From: JANMEX01 sp041751995
Lineage (GTDB): Bacteria > Pseudomonadota > Alphaproteobacteria > Rhizobiales > Rhizobiaceae
Length of the DNA stretch: 14,275 nucleotides
NCBI GenBank assembly: GCA_041751995.1
Contig: JBGSHY010000004.1
Coordinates: forward strand, 1-14,275
Direction: 5' to 3'
Shown: piece after piece, positions 6,388 to 14,144 of the stretch
How the letters are laid out: every line of letters starts with the position of its first letter
Numbering within the stretch: position 1 is the stretch's first letter
Notes under the pieces: generated by a model
Database searches by the model: none
Told to the model about the DNA's origin: nothing
The model's input: the letters and a program-made list of their open reading frames with translations, nothing else
Made by a program: the position numbers and the translations under genes

Positions 6388-8640
6388 ATGTCAGAAAGCA
6401 TCGAAGTGGGCGAAAAAATTCTCGGTTTTGTCATGAGTGGTGGTGTTGGTTCACGTCTGTGGCCGCTGTCGCGAGAAGACAACCCAAAGCAGTTCCACGC
6501 ATTGTCCGGCGCCGACACCATGTTGGTCAAGACGGTCAAGCGCCTGTCAGCACGCAAGGCCGGGGCCGTCAGCGTCAATCTGATCGCCGCGGAACGTCAT
6601 GCCGAACGCGTTGTCTTTGACCTCGAAGGGATCGACCTCAAGGGGGGGCGCGGGATATTCGAGCCGCAGGGGCGCAACACCGCGGCTGCGGTCGCAGTTG
6701 CCGCGCAAATGGCACTGGCCGACGGCGACCGCTTGGCGCTTGTTGTGCCTTCGGACCATGAAATAACCACCACGGCAGAATTCTGGGCCACCATTGAGCT
6801 TGGCGTCACGGCCGCATTGTCAAATCGTATCGTCGTCTTTGGCATCCCGCCGACACTTCCCGATACCGGCTACGGCTATATTGAATCCGGTCCCGAATTG
6901 GATGGCCAGCCGGACCGCAAGGTTCAGCGGTTTGTTGAAAAGCCAGACCGTGCCAAGGCCGAGACCTATTTGTCTGCGGGCAACTATTTCTGGAATGCAG
7001 GCATTTTCCTGTTCCGGGGATCTGCGATGCGAGATGCCTTCCTGAAGCATGCGCCTGACATCTGGAACGACGTCGCCCGTGCAATGGAAAAAGCCGAGTC
7101 CGAATCCAGCGGACTTTTCCTGCCGCAGGATATCTATGGGGCGATCCGGTCTGAATCTGTCGATGTCGCCATTATGGAAAAGCTCAATGACATTGCCGTT
7201 GTGCCGGCGAAATTCCGTTGGAGTGATCTCGGTTCCTGGCAATCGCTTCTGGATGTTAGCCAGACAGACACAGACGGCAATGTCATCATTGGAGATGTTG
7301 TCGCCTTTGATTGCAAAAACAGCTACTTGCGCTCGGAGGGCCGCCTGTTGTCCGCGATCGGACTGCGGGACATGGCGGTGGTGGCAACACAGGACGCCAC
7401 TTTTGTCGCCCCGGTTTCCAAAAGCCAGAACGTCAAACAGATCGTCGAGCGGCTTGAGAAAACCGGCCGGCTAGAAACGCGCGTCACGCCGGTGCATGAC
7501 CGGATGCCGGATGCCGGCGCCCACGCAAAACGCATTCGCCACTGGTTGTTTGAAGAAACCCTGCCGCTTTGGTCAACCATAGGCGTTGATAAGGAAAACG
7601 GTGGATTTTACGAAGCGCTGACGTTTGGCGGCGAACCGGTGTTGAGGCCCAAACGGATGCGCACCATGGGTCGCCAGATCTATGCATTCGGGGTAGCGCA
7701 TGAAATGGGCTGGACCGGCCCTTCCATGGATTTGATCGACCACGGCATCCGGTTCATTGAAAAGTGCGGACGCTCGCCAAATGGCGGCTGGGTGCGGACA
7801 CTGAATGTTGATGGGTCAGTTGCTGACGCTGTCGAAGATACCTACGACCATGCCTGCATCCTGTTGGCGCTCGCCTATGCATACAAGGCGGGTCATCCCA
7901 GGGCACTGAAGCTCGGTGAAGAAACATTCGCCTTCATAGACACGCATTTGGCGGTCGACGATGGCCAGTCGTTCCGCGAGACGACTGAAAGCCTGCTGCC
8001 GCGCCGCTCAAATCCGCACATGCACCTGCTCGAGGCTTTTCTGGCGTGGCACCGGGTCACCGGCGAGACCTCCTATCTCGACAGGGCAACAAAGATCGTC
8101 GATCTTTTTGCCCGGCATTTCTTCGATGCGGAAAATTGGGCCTTGCTTGAGTTCTTTGATGCAGAATGGCGACCGCTGGACGGCGAAAAAGGCGAATGGA
8201 CCGAGCCCGGGCATCATTTCGAATGGGCATCGCTCCTTATCGCCTATGGCGCCGCATCAGGCCGCAAAGAGTTCAATGGCTACGCCCGCAAGCTTTACTC
8301 CAGCGCTGTTGCAAACGGCCTGAACAGGGCGACAGGTTTGGCCTATGATGCCGTTTCAAAAACGGGTATTCCGCTGGTGCGCACCTCGCGCTCCTGGCCC
8401 CAGACAGAAGCCTTGAAGGCCGCAATGGCATTGGACCGCACCGGCGGTCCTGACATGAAACCGGAGATCGAGGCGCGCGCCGCACGTCTTTTCCGGTGGC
8501 ACATCGAGCCGGCGCCGGAAGGCTTGTGGATTGACATGATTGATGAAAAGGGACGTGCGAAATCGTCAGACGTCCCGGCAAGTATTTTCTACCATCTGGT
8601 GTTCGCCTTGACCGAATATCTGGCGATCGGAAACCGGTGA
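6388..8640 (+). CDS. Fused mannose-1-phosphate guanylyltransferase / AGE-type mannose-6-phosphate isomerase
   Basis: This 750-residue protein appears to carry two enzymes. Residues about 10-350 are a GDP-mannose pyrophosphorylase (ManC-like), making GDP-mannose from mannose-1-phosphate and GTP. The nucleotide-binding signature is GGVGSRLWPLSR at 18-29, with NPKQF just after and the sugar-phosphate motif FVEKP at 182-186. Residues about 380-745 are an AGE-superfamily (alpha/alpha)6 barrel, with NPHMHLLEAF (542-551), EPGHHFEW (606-613), SWPQTEALKA (669-678) and FYHLVFALTEY (734-744). The S. meliloti Pmi protein is known to belong to this fold family, so this half probably interconverts fructose-6-P and mannose-6-P. 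Ordinary bifunctional ManC proteins have a cupin isomerase and about 470 residues, so this is a different fusion. Phosphomannomutase is absent here. The Shine-Dalgarno is poor (GGGAA touches the ATG), but later starts would cut the first strand of the nucleotide fold. Confidence 0.9.
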   Translation: MSESIEVGEKILGFVMSGGVGSRLWPLSREDNPKQFHALSGADTMLVKTVKRLSARKAGAVSVNLIAAERHAERVVFDLEGIDLKGGRGIFEPQGRNTAAAVAVAAQMALADGDRLALVVPSDHEITTTAEFWATIELGVTAALSNRIVVFGIPPTLPDTGYGYIESGPELDGQPDRKVQRFVEKPDRAKAETYLSAGNYFWNAGIFLFRGSAMRDAFLKHAPDIWNDVARAMEKAESESSGLFLPQDIYGAIRSESVDVAIMEKLNDIAVVPAKFRWSDLGSWQSLLDVSQTDTDGNVIIGDVVAFDCKNSYLRSEGRLLSAIGLRDMAVVATQDATFVAPVSKSQNVKQIVERLEKTGRLETRVTPVHDRMPDAGAHAKRIRHWLFEETLPLWSTIGVDKENGGFYEALTFGGEPVLRPKRMRTMGRQIYAFGVAHEMGWTGPSMDLIDHGIRFIEKCGRSPNGGWVRTLNVDGSVADAVEDTYDHACILLALAYAYKAGHPRALKLGEETFAFIDTHLAVDDGQSFRETTESLLPRRSNPHMHLLEAFLAWHRVTGETSYLDRATKIVDLFARHFFDAENWALLEFFDAEWRPLDGEKGEWTEPGHHFEWASLLIAYGAASGRKEFNGYARKLYSSAVANGLNRATGLAYDAVSKTGIPLVRTSRSWPQTEALKAAMALDRTGGPDMKPEIEARAARLFRWHIEPAPEGLWIDMIDEKGRAKSSDVPASIFYHLVFALTEYLAIGNR

Positions 8641-8665
8641 ACCCAGATGCCAAAAGGTTGTGTGA

Positions 8666-10408
8666 ATGACAATTGAAATGAACCTGATCAAACGCCTGCT
8701 TCAGGAAAATTTCCGGAAGCAGCGTGCAAATTACATTTTTGCAATTGTCTGCATGATTTTCGTTGCCTCGACGACCGCATTTGCCGCCTACATCATGCGG
8801 GAAATTGTCAACGGGATGATGGTCTCGAAGGATCTGGATCGGGTCTATTTTATTGCGGGCGTCATTCTGGTCATATTTGTCGTCAAGGGCTTTGCTTCAT
8901 ATTTTCAGACCTATTTCATGTCCAAGGCCGGCAACCGGATTATCGCGGATCAACAGAAGAAGCTTTATGACCATTTTCTGGCTCAGGATGCGACATTCTA
9001 CCAGCGCATTTCCTCGTCTGATTTTCTGACCCGGATCACCTACAATGCCCAGGCTGTGCGACAGGTTATCGATACAATCGTCACGTCATTCGTGCGGGAC
9101 CTGTTTACTCTGCTCGGCCTGATCGGCGTGATGGCGTTTCAGCAGCCGCTTCTGGCTTTTGGCGCGCTGGGTGTTGGGCCGGTCATTTTTATCGGCTTGC
9201 GCAAGCTTCTGAAAAAGGCCCGCTTCTACATGACGCAGGAACTGGCCTCGATTGCCCAGTTGATCCACATTGTCCAGGAAACGTCAGTCGGCATCCGGGT
9301 CATCAAGGCTTTCCATCTGGAGGATCGCCTGCAATCGCGCATGTACAAGGCGATTGGCGACATAGAGCGGCAGAGCAACCGCATGGCCCGCGTGGAGGCC
9401 GCCACGACGCCGTTGATGGAAACGCTGGCAGGTTTTGCCATCGCGGGCATGCTCGCGCTCAGCGGTGTGTTGGTGCTGAAATATGGCCAGACGCCGGGCG
9501 AACTGATGTCGTTCATCACTGCTCTGCTGCTGGCTTACGAACCGGCGAAGCGGCTGGCGCGCATGCGGGTTTCTCTTGAAGCCGGTTTGGTTGGTGTGAG
9601 ATCGATGTTCGAATTGCTCGACCACCCGATCAAATTGATCGAGATCGAGAACGCCAAGACACTTGCCGTTTCAAAAGGCGAAGTCCGCCTCGAAAACCTG
9701 TCATTTGCCTACAATCAGGATGTGGCCATCCTGTCTGACCTCGACATTATCTTTGATGCGGGAAAGACAACAGCCCTTGTCGGCCCGTCCGGCAGCGGCA
9801 AATCGACGATCGTCAACCTGATCATGCGCATGTATGATCCGGACGCAGGCAAGGTCCTGATCGACGGGCAGGACATCAAGACCGTCACGTTTGAGTCGCT
9901 GCGCAACAGCACCGCCTTTGTCGGACAGGACCTGTTCCTGTTCACCGGCACTGTCCGCCACAACATCAGCCAGGGCCGCAATGGCGCGACCGAAGAAGAA
10001 ATCATTGAGGCGGCCAAAGCTGCCAACGCCCATGATTTCATCTGCAAGCTCGCCAATGGCTATGATACGGAAGTGGGCGAAGCCGGCGGCAATCTTTCCG
10101 GCGGACAGCGCCAGCGCATCACGATCGCCCGCGCCATCCTACGCAATGCGCCAATACTCATTTTGGACGAGCCAACCAGCGCGCTAGACTCCGAATCCGA
10201 TGCACTGATCGGCGAAGCGCTCGAACGCTTGTCGGCAGGCAGGACCACAATCATTGTTGCCCACAGGCTGTCGACAATCTCGAAATCGGACAAGATCGTG
10301 GTGATTGAAGCCGGCGAAGTGGTCGAACAGGGCACACCAAAAGACCTGTTCGAAAAAAACGGCCGCTTCCAGAAACTGTTCGCATCGCAGACACTGCAGT
10401 TGGTTTGA
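8666..10408 (+). CDS. MsbA-type ABC exporter half-transporter (membrane domain fused to ATPase)
   Basis: This inner-membrane exporter of 580 residues probably works as a homodimer. Residues about 1-310 are the six-helix membrane domain, including IFAIVCMIFVASTTAFAAYI and the loop FYQRISSSDFLTRIT typical of MsbA/MDR exporters. The ATPase occupies about 335-575: Walker A GPSGSGKST (373-381), Q-loop Gln421, signature LSGGQ (477-481), Walker B ILILDE with Asp501-Glu502, and H-loop His533. All catalytic residues are present. The ATG at 8666 follows AAAAGG (8652-8657) by 8 bases; a second ATG at 8678 is possible. It lies 25 bases after the ManC-isomerase fusion gene and ahead of glycan-modifying genes, so a lipid-linked saccharide or glycolipid cargo is likely. 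Cargo is inference; the two-component Wzm/Wzt type is excluded by the fused layout. Confidence 0.93.
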   Translation: MTIEMNLIKRLLQENFRKQRANYIFAIVCMIFVASTTAFAAYIMREIVNGMMVSKDLDRVYFIAGVILVIFVVKGFASYFQTYFMSKAGNRIIADQQKKLYDHFLAQDATFYQRISSSDFLTRITYNAQAVRQVIDTIVTSFVRDLFTLLGLIGVMAFQQPLLAFGALGVGPVIFIGLRKLLKKARFYMTQELASIAQLIHIVQETSVGIRVIKAFHLEDRLQSRMYKAIGDIERQSNRMARVEAATTPLMETLAGFAIAGMLALSGVLVLKYGQTPGELMSFITALLLAYEPAKRLARMRVSLEAGLVGVRSMFELLDHPIKLIEIENAKTLAVSKGEVRLENLSFAYNQDVAILSDLDIIFDAGKTTALVGPSGSGKSTIVNLIMRMYDPDAGKVLIDGQDIKTVTFESLRNSTAFVGQDLFLFTGTVRHNISQGRNGATEEEIIEAAKAANAHDFICKLANGYDTEVGEAGGNLSGGQRQRITIARAILRNAPILILDEPTSALDSESDALIGEALERLSAGRTTIIVAHRLSTISKSDKIVVIEAGEVVEQGTPKDLFEKNGRFQKLFASQTLQLV

Positions 10409-10434
10409 TGTTTTACCTTTAGGGAATTTTCTAA

Positions 10435-11571
10435 ATGCCAAATAATCGCATCAAAAATATACTTGAAAGATTGGATAGCTCGAGCCACAGGGCAGGCATT
10501 TTTGGATCCGACATACTTCTTGCTGTTTCAAAAGTATTGCCGCAGGGAGACATTACTTCGGTCGAAACCGGCTGTGGAAAATCGACCATCATGTTTTCGA
10601 ATTTGTCGAAGTCACATTTTGTGTTTGCTTATGATGATCGCAATTTGCCGGACAGTTCAGTAGTACTGGTGCAGTCTGATGCCGATTTCATTGCATCGGC
10701 GGTGACGTTCGTCTACGGACCAACACAAAAAACGCTTCCCGGTTTCAGGTTTCCAGAAGGAACACTGTTTGATGTGATCCTTATAGATGGACCACATGGG
10801 TATCCGTTTCCTGACCTTGAGTACGCGATTTTGTATCCGTTCCTCAAGAAAGGCGGAGTGTTGATTGTTGATGACATTCACATCCCGTCAATTGGCAATA
10901 TGTTCGATACACTTCGCTCCGACCGCATGTATGATGAACTCGGCGTCTTCGGTACAACCGGTGTCTTGCGGCGTACTCATATTGATGCTGTTCCAGCAGA
11001 CGGCGATCATTGGTATGAGCAAAACTATAATTACTCGAAATTTCCACTATCGATGGACAAGTATCACATCGATAGAAGCATAAGTTTTGGTGACACAGTC
11101 TCGCTTTCCAACGAAACGAAATTCGATACCTTCGCAGTGCGTGGTCTGGAGAGATCGGAAGCTGGGAAATTTGCAACGACCACTGATTTATCGTCAACCA
11201 TTTCATTCACGGTACCGAAATCAACCAGCAAAAAACTTATCCTTAGCTTGGAATATCGCTCAGTATATGAGGACGCAGCCTTAGGCGCGACAGTCATCTT
11301 GAATGGCGAAAACGTACCACTCAAGCCTAGTTTGAATAAGACAATTGAAAATTTCTCTTTTCAAATGCCACCACATCAAAGCATAGCAATTACATTAAAT
11401 CACCCGAATACTATTCCAGAGCATGATCGGGGAATTCGTCGTTATAATTTTCGTCGCATCGCGACAGAGATCTATTCGATTTCAGTCAATGAAGCAGAGA
11501 TTTCAACTTCGAAGAAAACCAAAATAGTGATGCCGTTTGGACTTTCTCGCTTATTCAGAAAAGCGCATTGA
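10435..11571 (+). CDS. SAM-dependent methyltransferase with C-terminal beta-rich domain
   Basis: This protein has 378 residues. The N-terminal part (about 30-190) looks like a class I methyltransferase of the Methyltransf_24 type: SAM loop VETGCGKST (43-51), an acidic strand end FAYDD, then DVILIDGPHGYPFPDLEYA starting at residue 113, and KKGGVLIVDDIH. The C-terminal part (about 230-355) has no place in a methyltransferase core. It alternates hydrophobic beta strands and includes a GLERSEAGKFATTTDLSS-like opening and VILNGENVPL. This resembles the beta-sandwich (DUF7024-like) found at the end of some membrane glycan-modifying proteins. AGGGA (10421-10425) is 9 bases before the ATG. The gene starts the AT-richer stretch, with codons such as ATA and TTA more common than upstream. 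It probably methylates a sugar in the exported glycan; acceptor unknown. No signal peptide or membrane helix is evident. Confidence 0.72.
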   Translation: MPNNRIKNILERLDSSSHRAGIFGSDILLAVSKVLPQGDITSVETGCGKSTIMFSNLSKSHFVFAYDDRNLPDSSVVLVQSDADFIASAVTFVYGPTQKTLPGFRFPEGTLFDVILIDGPHGYPFPDLEYAILYPFLKKGGVLIVDDIHIPSIGNMFDTLRSDRMYDELGVFGTTGVLRRTHIDAVPADGDHWYEQNYNYSKFPLSMDKYHIDRSISFGDTVSLSNETKFDTFAVRGLERSEAGKFATTTDLSSTISFTVPKSTSKKLILSLEYRSVYEDAALGATVILNGENVPLKPSLNKTIENFSFQMPPHQSIAITLNHPNTIPEHDRGIRRYNFRRIATEIYSISVNEAEISTSKKTKIVMPFGLSRLFRKAH

Positions 11572-11595
11572 TGTGCATTAATGAGGTCTCTCGGA

Positions 11596-12138
11596 ATGCC
11601 TGATGTCTCACACCAAATTTTCAAAAGCATGTTAGAGCTTCAAGCCAAGTCTCACCCTTACTTGCTATTTCCAGATTTCCTGGACATTCCGGCTTCGCCT
11701 CGCGTTGAAACGAAAAACAAAAGGTCGCTTGTGCGGTTTCTTCCGCAGAAAGCACTTTGGCATGTCAGCGAGTTGTTTGTATTTGAAGGCGATGAATTTA
11801 TTGACGCGGCGACGCTTGCACTACGAAACCGGTTGGCGACGCCGGAAGAAAAAGAGCGACTGATAAAAGATCTCCGGCCCGGAGCAAAGCTATGGTTCAT
11901 ATTCGAATTAGACAAAGAGAATAGAAAGGAGCGTAGCAGTACACGAGTCTACGGCGATATGGTAGCTTTTGTACTATGGTTAATTACTTCAAAATTATTT
12001 TCACTAAATTTTAATGCGGTAGCGAAACCGTTCAGATCGTATTTCCGGATGCGGGCTAATTATATATTTAAAAAATCGCAAGTGAACGCTTCTTTTTATT
12101 TTCTATTATATAAATGTTTAGATGGACTGGATAAGTAA
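11596..12138 (+). CDS. Small protein of unknown function with weak DUF4214 resemblance
   Basis: This is a protein of 180 residues counted from ATG 11596, preferred because GAGG (11583-11586) lies 9 bases upstream. ATG 11581 is in frame but has no Shine-Dalgarno. I do not firmly recognise it. Residues about 60-106 (ELFVFEGDEFID, then LRNRLATPEEKERLI, KDLRPG and AKLWFIFEL) follow the pattern of DUF4214 repeats: an FV/FI helix, a short L-R-x-L turn, a second helix ending in a G-x-S/A-K element, and a final helix. DUF4214 modules are frequent in surface-glycan clusters. A hydrophobic stretch MVAFVLWLITSKLF lies near 122-135, followed by a basic, aromatic tail. The 3' end is extremely AT-rich. The stop TAA shares its last base with the ATG of the glycosyltransferase (TAATG), so the two are translationally coupled. 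Confidence 0.7.
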   Translation: MPDVSHQIFKSMLELQAKSHPYLLFPDFLDIPASPRVETKNKRSLVRFLPQKALWHVSELFVFEGDEFIDAATLALRNRLATPEEKERLIKDLRPGAKLWFIFELDKENRKERSSTRVYGDMVAFVLWLITSKLFSLNFNAVAKPFRSYFRMRANYIFKKSQVNASFYFLLYKCLDGLDK

Positions 12139-13343
12139 TGCCGCGCATTGAAAAGAAAATTGTTATTGCGAATTTTTACCCTGTTTGGCCAGTACAGGGC
12201 GGCGGGCAAAGACGGATATTTTTTCTTGCCAGAGAATTGGCAAAAAGCTTCGATGTCGAAATTATTGTACCCGAACGAAGCGGCACAAGCCGAACATTGG
12301 TGTTCAGCCCGCATTTGAAAGAGATCAGGGTCGCTGTTGGTACCAATTTTCGTGATATGGAGCATCAGGTTGATCGGCAGGTCGAGATGGCCGCTGATCT
12401 TGCCTACACGCTACATTGGAAGCTATGCCCTGAATACCAACGTGTATTATCTGTTTGCCTTGACGGCGCCTCTGCCGCTGTTTCAGCACATCCGTATTCC
12501 ACTTACGCACTATTCGACGCAATGGGCGACAATCCAGTGCCGTTTGTTTTCGATTCCCAAAATGTCGAATATTTTCAAAAGCAAAAAGTTTTGGGCAATC
12601 ACCCGGATTATTTGGAAGAAATAAGGAAGATAGAAAAAACCGCACTGGAGCGTGCCGCCGTTTCCATCGCATGTTCTCATGACGACGCTGCGAATTTCTC
12701 AAAACTATACGGAGTTGACGCGAATAAAATCGAAATCATCGAGAATGGTGTTGACGCGTTGGGTGTGCCCGAATTGACAACTGACGAGAGGAAATTTTTC
12801 AGAAACAAACTTAAACTGAATAGCCGCCTCGTTGCCATTTTTGCCGGCAGTTTCCATCATCCAAATTTTAAAGCGGCTGATCGCGTGATGGAATTTGCCA
12901 ATAAACTGCCAAACGTGACTTTTTTGATGCTTGGCAGCATATGCAATTACTCAAGCCTGGTTGATTGCGATTTGCCGAACGTGGTCATGCTTGGCGAAGT
13001 GGATGAAAGCACGAAATGGCTGGCATTCCATATCGCTGATGTAGGGCTAAATCCGATGGAAACCGGCTCAGGAACCAACATAAAAATATTTGAATATGCA
13101 GCTGCCGGATTGACGATTGTTTCCACGCCATTTGGTGCGCGCGGTGTTAAGTTCGATCCGGAAAAGGAGTTCTTGACTGTTGAAGTTGAGGATTTCGTGA
13201 CTGCCATATCTGGCTTGGCCACTGGAAAGCGCGAAGCCCTTAGAACCATGGGCAAGCTTGCTCGTGAAAATGTGGTCAAGCATGCCGATTGGACAGTTAT
13301 TGGCCGGAAATATCAGAAGATATTCAAGGAACTAATTCGGTAA
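12138..13343 (+). CDS. Family 4 (GT-B fold) glycosyltransferase
   Basis: This is a 401-residue glycosyltransferase that probably transfers a sugar from a nucleotide donor to a growing surface saccharide at the inner face of the membrane. The N-terminal domain opens with a Gly-rich loop (PVQGGGQRRIFFLARELAK) typical of GT-B acceptor domains. The linker region contains FVFDSQNVEYFQ and EKTALERAAVSIACSHDDAA. The donor domain starts near LVAIFAGSFHHPNFKAA and carries the GT4 donor signature GSGTNIKIFEYAAAG, ending with Glu319, followed by STPFGARGV. Donor and linkage cannot be predicted; GDP-mannose is a reasonable guess because its synthesis is encoded at the start of the operon. It overlaps the preceding gene by one base. 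Upstream of the TAATG no separate strong Shine-Dalgarno is visible, so its translation may depend on coupling. Confidence 0.88.
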   Translation: MPRIEKKIVIANFYPVWPVQGGGQRRIFFLARELAKSFDVEIIVPERSGTSRTLVFSPHLKEIRVAVGTNFRDMEHQVDRQVEMAADLAYTLHWKLCPEYQRVLSVCLDGASAAVSAHPYSTYALFDAMGDNPVPFVFDSQNVEYFQKQKVLGNHPDYLEEIRKIEKTALERAAVSIACSHDDAANFSKLYGVDANKIEIIENGVDALGVPELTTDERKFFRNKLKLNSRLVAIFAGSFHHPNFKAADRVMEFANKLPNVTFLMLGSICNYSSLVDCDLPNVVMLGEVDESTKWLAFHIADVGLNPMETGSGTNIKIFEYAAAGLTIVSTPFGARGVKFDPEKEFLTVEVEDFVTAISGLATGKREALRTMGKLARENVVKHADWTVIGRKYQKIFKELIR

Positions 13344-13379
13344 CTAGGTTTCTCGGAATCAATGCGGAATGCAGTCTGA

Positions 13380-14144
13380 ATGCAATCGATAGAAGAACTC
13401 ACAATCGAGGCAAAGCGCCTTTATGAGCGCCTTCAGGCTGGATGCTTGCGCGATAATGACTTGCTGCCCCGAGAGAAAGCTGAATTCACTCATTATGGTA
13501 GCTACTTGGCAAGAATTTTAGCGGATCCGGCCGAGTTTCAAGAGCAGTTTTCCGGGTTCCTTCCGCCATTCATGCCGTTTCGGATATTTGGCGAAGATGC
13601 CGTAATTCTCGATGTAGGCGCACATTGGGGTTACAGTGTTTTGGCTATGAGGCATCAGGGAGTAAAGGCTAGAATATTCTCAGTTGAAGCCCTTCCGGAG
13701 AACGCGCGCGAACTGGCCTATCTCAAGGAATTCGAAAATGGCCGGTATGATTTTGCCGGGTTGGCGGCAACCGAGAGCCCATGTGAATTGGTATTCTACA
13801 TCCCGGCCGTAAACGGTGTCGCGGTAACTGGCCTGACCTCAACCGGCGGCACTTTGACCGAATATTTTGCCGATCATCTTGCCAGTCTTGTTCCATCACA
13901 CTTGCCCGAGGAAGGCGAGACGAACAGGTTTCAAATCATCGAACTCAAGGTAAAAGGATTGCCCCTTGATCAGATTGTTGACGAAGCCGGTCTCTCCGGT
14001 TCAGTTGAGGCGATAAAGCTCGACGTCGAAGGCCATGAGGCCTCTGCTCTGCGTGGCGGGCGTCGATTGATAGGCGAACGACTGCCGCTGATCATGAACG
14101 AGAACGCTAATCGGGACCAAAGTGTTGTAGCCGAACTGACCTGA
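13380..14144 (+). CDS. FkbM-family methyltransferase, 3' end cut off by an insertion sequence
   Basis: The remaining open frame has 254 residues and belongs to the FkbM (Methyltransf_21) family of SAM-dependent O-methyltransferases, which methylate sugars or polyketide-like acceptors. The SAM loop is ILDVGAHWG (Asp78-Gly84), the second acidic strand is FSVEALPEN (about 100-108), and the family hallmark KLDVEGHE lies at 213-220. After LPLIMNENANRD, FkbM proteins normally continue through EVxxxL-xxxGY to a final strand. Here the frame ends at VVAELT, and the TGA stop (14142-14144) is the first three bases of the adjoining IS end. Probably a few dozen residues are lost, so activity is doubtful but not excluded. 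The gene is 36 bases after the glycosyltransferase, with no obvious Shine-Dalgarno; upstream in-frame ATG 13362 is blocked by a stop codon. Confidence 0.85.
   Translation: MQSIEELTIEAKRLYERLQAGCLRDNDLLPREKAEFTHYGSYLARILADPAEFQEQFSGFLPPFMPFRIFGEDAVILDVGAHWGYSVLAMRHQGVKARIFSVEALPENARELAYLKEFENGRYDFAGLAATESPCELVFYIPAVNGVAVTGLTSTGGTLTEYFADHLASLVPSHLPEEGETNRFQIIELKVKGLPLDQIVDEAGLSGSVEAIKLDVEGHEASALRGGRRLIGERLPLIMNENANRDQSVVAELT

Noticed and set aside
6141..6578. Minus-strand open frame of 145 codons covering the gap upstream of the manC-like fusion
   Set aside because: It overlaps the start of a well-supported plus-strand gene, crosses the tRNA and operon promoter region, and its translation has no domain, motif or signal I recognise. 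It looks like a chance frame opposite GC-rich coding DNA.
11584..13359. Short repeat AGGTYTCTCGGAAT upstream of two genes (11584-11597 and 13346-13359)
   Set aside because: Thirteen of fourteen bases match, but a pair this similar is expected by chance in 14 kb, and the two copies have different spacing to their start codons.
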